Below the pieces are notes generated by a model, which saw only the letters and a list, made by a program, of their open reading frames with translations, was not told the DNA's origin and made no database searches. The position numbers and the translations under genes were made by a program. A DNA stretch of 64,000 nucleotides from Ampullaceana balthica (taxonomy: Eukaryota; Mollusca; Gastropoda; Lymnaeidae), in assembly GCA_944989445.1 (NCBI GenBank), contig CALYLW010000125.1:2039385-2103384 (forward strand), given 5' to 3'. Each line of letters opens with the position of its first letter. The stretch's first letter is position 1. Shown piece by piece: positions 24,422 to 64,000 of this stretch.

Positions 24422-24988
24422 GTGGGTCTCATATCCTACTACAACAAATTCATACCAAACTTTTCAACCCTAACGGCACCCCTAACAGACCTTACAAGAA
24501 AAGGTCAACCAAATAAGATCCGCTGGACAAATGAATGCCAACAGTCACTAGACAGAATTCAGAAGTGGCTGAGTAGCGAACCCATATTAATCCTACCTGA
24601 CAATAAAAGAACATTTATAGTGAGAGCAGACGCGTCGATGAAAGGTATAGGGGCGTGCTTGTTACAATCCAGAAACAACACTCTACACCCAGTCAAATTT
24701 ATAAGTAGGAAATTGATGGAAAGAGAAACAAGATATTCCACTATCGAGAGAGAATGTTTAGCAATTATATGGGCAGTCCAAAAATTGTCATATTATTTAT
24801 TAGGGTCACAGTTTATCCTACAATGCGACCACCAAACATTGAAATATTTGAACACAACAACATACACCAACTCGAGAATAACAAGGTGTTCACTAATGCT
24901 CCAGGAGTTTAAGTTTGATGTCCAGTACATCAAGGGCGAAAAAAATGTCATAGCGGATTGTTTGTCTAGACTTGAGGGGTGGGAATAA
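24422..24988 (+). CDS. RNase H domain (C-terminal pol piece)
   Basis: The connection domain (SYYNKFIPNFSTLTAPLTDL) leads into RNase H, with RADASMKGIGACLL (Asp), IERECLAIIWAV (Glu) and LQCDHQTLKYL (Asp). It ends in ADCLSRLEGWE and a stop. The frame is open but cannot be reached from RT without crossing a stop, so it is a fragment of a broken pol. Confidence 0.85.
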   Translation: MGLISYYNKFIPNFSTLTAPLTDLTRKGQPNKIRWTNECQQSLDRIQKWLSSEPILILPDNKRTFIVRADASMKGIGACLLQSRNNTLHPVKFISRKLMERETRYSTIERECLAIIWAVQKLSYYLLGSQFILQCDHQTLKYLNTTTYTNSRITRCSLMLQEFKFDVQYIKGEKNVIADCLSRLEGWE

Positions 24989-25988
24989 GGAAAAGACAGT
25001 GACATAGAAACGGTCAGATAAGACTGCCCGGGAAATAAACAGACCGTGACCGTCAAAAGCTCACAGGACAGAGTTACAAAGACAGATAATGGCTTCGCGG
25101 GTCAGTTACAAGAAAGGGTTTTGTTGATAGTTGGGGTCATGGGGAGAACATTGAGTCGTAGAGGGAAAGTGACTCGTACACAAGTGTTTCATAGACACAC
25201 GGGGGACCGTGAGGGGTCAACAAGGATAATCCAAATGAGGTCAAAGTGAATTTGACACGAGATGGGGACAAACGTAATAGCCCACCCTCAAAACAATGAC
25301 TATTATTTTTTTCCTCAATGTTATGAACTATGTGGCTGTGAAGGGATAAATAAAGTTGACATGACTATGATATTTTTTTGGATGATGATGATGTGTTTTT
25401 GTGATAATTATGATAAGGGATAATAAGGTATTTTTGGTTTGAACTTGCGGGATCCGGGGTGACCTCGTGCCAAATTTTTTTTTACAATGTATTGATGACG
25501 TGTTGGAGGGTCATGGGCCATTGGGGTAATTATGTAAGAAATGTTTCGCCCCTGGATATATCAGGACATTCGTGATTATAAGGATATGTATTGTTGATAA
25601 TTATTATGAATATTGATGATTACGATATTGATTATGCATTGAGTATTTATGATTATGAATATACTTTGAGATTTTTTTGATGAGTGTATTCAACCTGTCA
25701 TTTGTACATAATTAACATGTTTTTTGTCAAATTTTTAAGATTATTTTAGAATGATATGTAAATATTTAACCATGATATGCATTGATGAGAACGTGTCCAC
25801 GATACGGGTGAGCACGATGTAATTCTGTGACTATTATTAGAAATTTTCATGATTTTCAAGATGTGTGTGAGTGGTTGTGAAAGGACAGTGATTCCATACC
25901 CTGACTTTTTTTTGGGGGGAGGGGGTTTATTTGATGTTGTAAATATAAGATTCTTACGGTAGTAGAATCTAGGGGAAGAGGGGGGACA
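24989..25988 (+). other. 3' noncoding part with polypurine tract
   Basis: About 1 kb between RNase H and the 3' LTR with no env-like ORF. aggggaagaggggggaca (25971-25988) just before the LTR is the likely polypurine tract that primes plus-strand DNA. Confidence 0.7.
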
Positions 25989-26467
25989 TGTCAAGGGTAT
26001 GAGAATCACTGGGAGTGAATGCTTGGTGACTCGTGACTACTCTTCATGAATATAATGTTTTGAGTGAGCCCTGGTCACACGGGACATGTCAGGGACATGA
26101 CGAGAGGACACGCCAGGGGTCAGCTGAGACAAGTTTGGGAGGTTTTATAAGAGAGGAGTCGAGTCGAGAGAGGGAGTTGTGTAGTTGGGCAGTGTGGTGC
26201 AGAGAGGCCGGTCGGGTTAGACCGAGGAGATAGAGTTTTTGAGAAGGGTGGAGTTGTAACGTCAACCAGAGGCGGTCAGGTTGGACCGAGAGCATGAGTG
26301 AATATACAATCTGTTGTATCGATTTAATTACTGTTCAGGCAGAACAGCCAGAGTCACAGTTCTGTACAGGAGAATAAACATTGCATTGTTACACAGACTT
26401 ATGTCATCTCTTGAATCGTGTGAAAGCGGAGAGCAAGGCCCAATCCACTAAACATCGAGACCTAACA
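25989..26467 (+). repeat. 3' LTR of Gmr1-like element
   Basis: 479 bp, tgtcaagggt ... gacctaaca, the same length as the 5' LTR. It is followed directly by the ctgtc target duplication. Confidence 0.95.
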
Positions 26468-26472
26468 CTGTC

Positions 26473-27096
26473 CCAGAGACAGAGGAAACAAGCAACATAT
26501 CGTTAATCCTCCTTAAAGACCCGCGATGAATGATATTATTTTGAAGTCACCGAAGACCTCCCATCCGTAGTCGTCATACTTTAATGCACTCAGCAACATT
26601 TTGACACTGGTGTAGTCCTCTTTGAGATGCACAGAGTGGGTCATTGGGAGAGACGGGTAGTTGTTTCGATTGTAAAGCAACACGGCCTTGAGACTCCGGG
26701 ATGAAGTGTCTATGAATAGGCGTCATTCAATAGGATTACATGCGATACCTATAGACTGGAATAGAACGGCAACATCGTTGCAGAAGCACAGCCCATCACG
26801 CTGACTGAAGAAGTTGGATAATCTTTGATGCCGCTTCCTCTGATCCTTGACTTGTACGCTATCATCAACCAAGTTCCACTGTTTGGGCCTGGATATCAGA
26901 AGCTCAGCATTCGATTTCGTAAGCCCGAGGTCCCTAATTAAATCGTTCACGTCTTTCTGGTTAGGGAAGTACAACTTTCTATCCCCAACTTCATCTGCGG
27001 AGTCCTAGTCCATATCTTCAGTATCTGCCTCGCTATCTGACTTGCTGCTGTCTTCTGAAGATGGCCGATGCTGCCAGGAGGAGTCGGAACTGGCAG
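26473..27096 (-). pseudogene. conserved unknown gene, middle part
   Basis: Continuation upstream of the LTR insertion. It begins after an acceptor-like TTATTAG at 27097-27103 with an acidic, Ser-rich stretch, then KLYFPNQKDVNDLIRDLGLT, a basic QRKRHQRLSNFFSQRDGLCF and CNPIEWRLFIDTSSRSLKAV. In-frame stops (TAG at 27005-27007, TAA near 26520) and a frameshift just before the junction show it had decayed or was decaying. Family membership comes from memory of similar animal proteins. Confidence 0.75.
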
Positions 27097-27159
27097 CTAA
27101 TAATAAATTTAAAACATTATTAAAACACATCTAAGCGAGAAGCAACTGTTCAGTTTAAT

Positions 27160-27390
27160 TCACTTGTTTTCTTTCAATATTCGCATGTGAAATGAGGTGC
27201 CCCAAGTTTTGTCTTGGTCCCCGACCGGTACGCGGAAATATGCCTTGTAGGTCTCGCACATCATACGACTTGCTTCCACGGAATACCTTTTCGCTCTTGT
27301 CTTTATTAATTGTCCGCATACGTAGCAGAATGAATAAGCTGGATGCAAACAACCTCTTGATGACATATCAACTAAATAACTTCTCTTCAA
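27160..27390 (-). pseudogene. conserved unknown gene, N-terminal exon
   Basis: SFCYVCGQLI and KAYFRVPVGDQDKTWG match the Cys-containing N-terminal module of the same family. The next Cys residues are found only in another frame (CEY then stop), so one base has been gained near 27205. It probably joins the exon starting at 27096. Confidence 0.6.
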
Positions 27391-27399
27391 TTACGAATC

Positions 27400-29805
27400 G
27401 TTAACTTTAGGTCAATTTTTAAATGACAATTGATTGTTGGGTAACACCAAGTTAATCTAGGAAGAGAGATGAGAAACAGTAAAACGGTATAAGCATGGAG
27501 AAATGCTAATATAATTTAGAAGGGAACATATCCTTTGTGAGGACTAAAGGGAGCCGTACATTTTATAGAGATCCTCTACCATGTGTAGCGTGCGTAAAAA
27601 TTAGCTACTCTACTCCCAGCTTTTCAAAAAGTTATCATTATTAACTTTAGCACTGCAACACATAGACGGCTTGCTTTATTACGTTCCTCTACTAACACAT
27701 AAATGTAACAATGAAACATGGATGTTGAATAGAAGTAATGAGTTTAGTAAGAGAAGTGAATGATTACCAATAAACTGCAAACAACTTGGAAGCAAATTAT
27801 TGTCTCTCCTCCATTTAATCTTTAAGTGGAAAAAGTAAGAAACAAGAATTATGTTTTCAATCTTCCGAATATGGTAGTAGGATGCCACTAATTTCAGTGG
27901 CCAAGCCAATCGCCTATGAGTCATAGACCGAAAATTTTCCTGCAGTCTTCACCCTTTCCTAACCTTTCCATCTCACCGTAACTCTCCCTGACGTTGTCGT
28001 TCTCTGCGTATGCGTCCCTGTCCATTATTAACGTCATATAGTCAGTAATAACTGCTACATGACTTCCATTCATTTCATTCGTTATCGGGAGTGCAAGCAT
28101 GTGTATAACTCTCTTGACCCCTTGCCAACCCGCAAAAAAAGTGACTATGATAAAAAAAAATTTGATGTGTATCAATTCAGCCAGCTTTCTGTCGTATGTT
28201 TTTGTGTGATTTTGGTTCTTTTATTGTATTTTTAGAGTATATGTAGAAACAGTGTATATACAATCACCCATCTACCCTCAGTGTGAGAACTTATAAAATG
28301 GATGTCCCTTTAAGCCTGGTGTGTTATTTTTTGGTTTTGGAAAGAGTTTAGGTATAATTCTGAGATGTACGGTTGATACGTGAGAAAATAACGTGAAAAG
28401 AGAAATGCAATCTGACGCGAATTGCGAATTTTACGTTTGGTCGAAACAATTTTTACCAAATGAAAACAATACATGTGTACTCGTTTTAAGTTTTGTGTTC
28501 CAGATAGATCGAAAGGATAATAATAATTTAACTATCATTGGTGATGACGTTGTTGAGTATGATGGTCTATTGAATTTGTTTATACTAGTCAAAAGATCTC
28601 CGATTTTTGGAAATCTGTGTACATTTTTAAAAAGTTTTAAGATTCCTCATCAGTTTCATATTTTGTGTCGTTAAATTCTCTCAACGACTTTGATATACTA
28701 TTCCTAAAATTCGGAACAGTTTCTTCAAAAAAGTACACTTAGAATGGCTTCTTTCTGTGTCCATCCACACTGGAACTTGCAGAAGGGAGTGTGAAGAGGA
28801 ACGCAGGAAATATAAAAACATTATTTTCAAATTAGAAATGTCAAATAATCCATTGTCAATCCATCTATTCAGCCATATTTCATGAAGGTAAATTTGTTGT
28901 TTTAATTTAATCAACAAAAACACCGTAAAAACCTGATACATATTTAGGAGAATAAGAATTACTTGATAACAAATTGAATGATAAAGTTTTTATTTTATTT
29001 ATGGGAGTAATATGCAAAGTTGATTACACTGGGTTAAAAAGAAATATCAATTTTGTAGTTTATTATCACGTAACAAAATAAATTATACAAACACGAATTT
29101 TATAATAAAGTAATTGTAGTCGCTAATACGCTAATAGTTCTCTTTTAAAATCAAATTAAAAATTAATGAACTAGAAAGGTATTAACTATTAACACAATTA
29201 TTATTTTCTAAAATTCTTTAGGACTCGAAATTCATATTACACATTAAGAATTCTGATTGGTAACTCCGGGATCTTCATACTATATGTAGAAAAAGGGTTG
29301 GTCATTTTGACCAGATTGTGGTTTGGACAGAAGTTTCCCAATTTCAAGAGTCATGAAACATTTCTCTTCCCTCCACTCACTTACTCTTACACATTGGTTA
29401 AAATGCTACTACATGTACTTTATATTGATTCCAAAGTATTCTACGCCACGTGAAATGACCTTAGTAAATCTAAAAAATTTTGCGTTAAAAAGTAGATACA
29501 ATTATAGTAAAATAATAGATATGCTTTGCTCGATATATTTTTTTAAAATTTAATGAATGATTCTTGCGATTTAGTTTCTTACTATTGGGCTATGGGGTAT
29601 GTGAGAGGGATGCGTAGAATTTTAATCACAGAGACTTCAAATTAAAACTCAACATTCCAGTTAAGATAATTTAATGAAATTTAACGCTTATTAAGTTACA
29701 TACTTTTTTAAAAAAATGACTTGATACCTCAATAATTACAGAATTTAGATATAAATGATAAATTTAAAAAAAAGTGATGTCGCATTTATGTTACATTTTA
29801 ACTAT
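27400..29805. other. unassigned region downstream of the PARP14-like gene
   Basis: Short ORFs occur on both strands (27679-27924, 27921-28175, 28393-28674, 28681-28941, 29323-29553). None shows a domain I recognise. The 28175-27921 minus frame opens with a hydrophobic stretch but has no splice or homology support. Confidence 0.35.
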
Positions 29806-60968
<31,163 letters not shown>

Positions 60969-61451
60969 CTGTAAATGTTAACAAACATCATTTAATATGG
61001 TAACAGTTTTATAATAATTATTAAATACAACTTCATTTTTTAAAAAATAAGAATAATTGCAGCTAGAAATAAGCAATTGAGACGACATACAGTAAAACAT
61101 AACTAGGCTATTACAATTTAGGTAATGTGACTAGGAAAATGAATTTAGAATTTTTTTTTAATTTAATTTTAATCGTAAGCATTTAATTGTTTAGGTCACC
61201 TGTATGTTATTTTAAATTAAACTCCTTTATAAGAATTCAAATGAACTTATACTAAGTCTAATGAACTGTTAACAAAATATTAAATAATTTTAGTTCATGT
61301 AGAGATCTATAAAATGTAAGAAAAATACGCCATTAATTATTACAAAATTTTTTAATGAATTCACCTTTTAAAGACCCATAAATTTAAATTGACAGTATGG
61401 CTAAAACAATTCAAACTGATATTAATTATTTTTTAAACAAAAGATTTTTAG

Positions 61452-61454
<3 letters not shown>

Positions 61455-61533
<79 letters not shown>
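61455..61533. repeat. (TA)n microsatellite
   Basis: About 80 bp of TA repeats abutting the left end of a Helitron-like copy. Confidence 0.97.
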
Positions 61534-61535
<2 letters not shown>

Positions 61536-61536
61536 C

Positions 61537-62232
61537 CTATATAATAAAAGGCTAAGTTCTGTCCCGTCATCTATAGCGATTGGTCTCTCAAACACACATG
61601 ACTCCTACAGCCAATCATATCAAGTTTACGCGGACGTTCAAAACGAGTTATTTTTGGTGCAGTATTTATTCCAAGACTTTATTTTGAGTTATGCGCGTTG
61701 GGATTTATAGTCAAAAGCTCTGTTTCAGAGAGTTATTTATTTTAACTATAATGAATAGTATTTTTTATGTGATGCACATGTATGCCGGTCGAGACGGCTG
61801 TTGAAGGGGAGTTACAACATACAATCGAACGGTGGCGGAACGTCCTTGGACGGGCTTGGTTGCTCGTATATAATAAAGGGCAATTTTTTTGTCCGGTTAT
61901 CGATAGCGATTGGTCCCTCAAACTCCTACAGACTCCTACAGCCAATCAGAAAAATTAAATCTCATTTACATATTGAATAAGTTTACGTGGACGTTCAAAA
62001 CGAGTTTTTTTTTGTTCAGTAATTCTTTCCAAGACTTTATTTTGAGCGGTACTCGTTAGGATATGTAGTCAAAAACTTTGTTTTGACGGGTTATTTATTA
62101 CAACTATAATGAAAAGTACTTTTTACGGGATGCAAATTTATGGCCGGTCGAGACGGCTGTTGGAGGGGAGATACAACATGCCACTGAAATGATGCGGAAC
62201 GTCCTTGGGCGGACTTTGTTGCTCTTATATAT
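61537..62232 (+). mobile_element. two tandem Helitron-like non-autonomous copies
   Basis: Copies at 61537-61865 and 61866-62232 begin (cc)tatataataaa(a)gg and share gcgattggt(c/t)(c/t)ctcaaac, cggtcgagacggctgttg and gcggaacgtccttgg. A third copy sits inverted at 31.4-31.8 kb. Tandem arrangement is common for Helitrons. Confidence 0.7.
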
Positions 62233-62267
62233 ATAAGTAAATAATGTATCTATATCTATATAGTTTA

Positions 62268-62460
62268 TATATACTAGAAATATACCCGCGTTTAGGCAGC
62301 AGGACTGTACTTTCCTCTAAAGTTTTATTACGTATTTGGATATATGCCAATAATTATGTGTTAAGTTTTTATGTTTTCCGACGATTTTCTTCGGCCTTCT
62401 GCGCTTACTCTTGAGAATGCAATTTTCAGTTGGTCAGAATTATACATGTGAAAAATGTAA
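62268..62460 (-). mobile_element. possible Helitron 3' end fragment
   Basis: The minus strand reads GCCTAAACGCGGGTATATTT then CTAGT, a CTAG-type end after a GC-rich element as in Helitron 3' termini. No partner 5' end was located. Confidence 0.4.
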
Positions 62461-64000
62461 TTTGTTAATTCTGAGACAAATATATAAAGAGTATTATAAA
62501 AATAAACTAGTAAATAGAGGATTATTTTAATTTAAAATTCTGCACAGTAACATTTCTCAATTATTTAGACCCAACGTAGCAAGGGATTGCAGTCGGAATA
62601 AAACACGTAGTCTTTAATATGCTGATAGAACTTAAAGGAAGAATGAAGAAAAATCATTTAAAACCAAATTTAAAAATATCAAGACTACGTGTATAAATAG
62701 TTTGTTCCTTTTTGCTCCTTTCACCAAAACGGTCATATTTACCAATATTTCATATATAAAATATGTTGCTGTTTTACTAAGGTATGCACTTATTTTTTTT
62801 TCCCGTTTTCAGATAAGACATTATATTGTTTTAAGTTATATCATAGCACCCACTTTTTTCTACAGAATTTCTTTTCTCATCAAATTTACGCATAATTTTT
62901 AGGGTAATAAATAAAGTTAACTAATTTTTTTTAAAATGAATTTGACAACAATCGCCGTCATGTATATATTTACGACCCCACAAGTAATGAAATATTTGTA
63001 ACAGCAGCTATACGATAAGTAACTATTCCCCCACTTCTCTCTAAAAGGCAATAGCTGCTTATATCAAAGCGTTAATAAACTAAATTATACTTTTTGTAAA
63101 TGTATTGAAGCTTACAAAAGAATTTAAAGAATCTAACACATTCTAATTATCATTATTAAAAATCTGCAATAAAATTTGTCGTTATTTAGTCAATGAAAGT
63201 GAATTGAAAGCGGGACGCTTAAACTAAAGTTTTGTTATATACTACTGGACTACCGCATCAAAAATAACACTTGTTTTTCACCGTCTTTATATGTGTTTTT
63301 ATATGATAATGATAAACAATTTATATACCATGTAATAAAAAGATTTATCGGTCTTTTTATAAAATGATGGGAAAGAATGTCTAAAAAAATATTTTAATGG
63401 CTTTGCTGTTCCGGCTACAAAAGAATGATCATTACATGTTTAATTCACAGCCCAACTTAAATAAGTGATTTTAGGTTAACTTGAATTTAGTTTAATATAA
63501 TTGTGTAAATAAGTACGGCAGCCAGAGTTTAAATTGTAAATTTGTTTAGCTTATGTAAAACAAAAAATTACAGCATTGGTCCTACCCCTTTATATGCATG
63601 TCAAGATCATTGTTGTACAACTGACAATGTCGGATTGAAAGAAATGAGCAAGTATATAATAATTTAAGTTGGGGATATCTTGATTAGTCACTCAGTGTTT
63701 AAGACATTTATTGGTATACAAGAAAAGTAATTAATTAATTATCATTAAAAGATAATTGAGTTATCTATCATTATGTGAATATAAAAAAATCGGTTCAATA
63801 GAACCACAGCTGTAGTATTCCATTGCATGCATATATGCAGATTTTAAAATTTAAATATACATTTAGAATAAAAACAAACCAATCAGATTTTGTTTAAAAA
63901 GAAGCAAAAAAGTGATCGACCTTAACGTTAAGTTCATTTGACTTGTGCTCATCCTTGCAACATACAGTTCACTTTCTAATTACATAATTAGTATTTTTAA
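62461..64000. other. unassigned right edge
   Basis: AT-rich. Missing N-terminal macrodomain exons of the PARP14-like gene were searched for on the minus strand here but not seen. Short ORF 62702-62902 is hydrophobic noise. Confidence 0.4.

Larger units (their letters stand above)
19337..26467 (+). mobile_element. Gmr1-like Ty3/gypsy LTR retrotransposon (copia-like pol order)
   Basis: A 7131-bp element with two 479-bp LTRs (about six differences by eye), both TG...CA, and a 5-bp target duplication ctgtc (19332-19336 and 26468-26472). The internal order is gag, protease, integrase, RT, RNase H. The domains themselves are Ty3/gypsy-type. This order is known from the Gmr1 group. Stops in protease and RT/RNase H and shifts in integrase mean this copy is not coding-competent. 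It splits the unknown minus-strand gene. No env-like ORF. Confidence 0.93.

Noticed and set aside
24989..25988. env gene in the Gmr1-like element
   Set aside because: No ORF with signal peptide or membrane segment; the region is noncoding and ends in the polypurine tract.
27921..28175. Hydrophobic N-terminus of an 84-codon minus ORF as a secreted protein
   Set aside because: No conserved motif, no clear splice sites, and downstream of the PARP stop with unrelated sequence.
62811..63100. Missing N-terminal macrodomain exon
   Set aside because: No GDIT or NAAN-like motif on the minus strand up to the edge.

Overview
The window is eukaryotic, AT-rich and intron-bearing, and dense in transposable elements (TEs). 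Helitrons, a Penelope-like element, non-LTR elements, Ty3/gypsy elements, hAT-type elements and a PARP14-like gene together suggest an invertebrate animal. A mollusc, perhaps a bivalve, is my best guess. That is inference, because nothing in the sequence names the species.

The main host gene is on the minus strand from 60968 down to 29806. Thirteen exons, read here by splice-site and phase matching, give the C-terminal 672 residues of a PARP14-like protein: the end of one macrodomain, an acidic linker, a second macrodomain, a KH-like region, a WWE domain and an ADP-ribosyltransferase (ART) domain. The exon lengths sum to 2019 nt, exactly 673 codons including the stop, and all twelve junctions agree in phase. 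The 5' exons lie beyond the right edge. Its introns hold a complete Ty3/gypsy element, a non-LTR element with an intact 1112-codon ORF, a Penelope-like remnant, a KRBA2/Ginger-like integrase remnant, a truncated CR1/L2-like element, foldback repeats, MITEs and Helitron-like copies.

The left part is almost all repeats. A 25-bp satellite fills 1-540 and a 45-bp minisatellite follows. Three tandem units with inverted ends occupy 2.65-4.34 kb. A decayed OTU/zinc-finger/Rep/helicase Helitron runs on the minus strand from about 10.4 to 5.08 kb. A possible signal-peptide exon lies at 12.08-12.01 kb, followed by MITE, CR1/L2-like, foldback and hAT-like elements to 18.4 kb.

From 18.7 to 27.4 kb a degraded minus-strand gene of unknown function is split by a 7.1-kb LTR retrotransposon (19337-26467). 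The element has 479-bp LTRs and a 5-bp target duplication. Its pol order is protease, integrase, RT, RNase H, which is copia-like, yet the domains are Ty3/gypsy-type; this matches the Gmr1 group. A second, conventionally ordered Ty3/gypsy element (33584-38256, 183-bp LTRs) sits in a PARP intron.

The points most worth checking are the PARP14-like protein with Met where ARTs have Glu, Leu or Ile; the copia-ordered gypsy element and its exact insertion into the unknown gene; the six-finger C2H2 array in the Helitron protein; and a short core shared on both strands by otherwise different repeat families.
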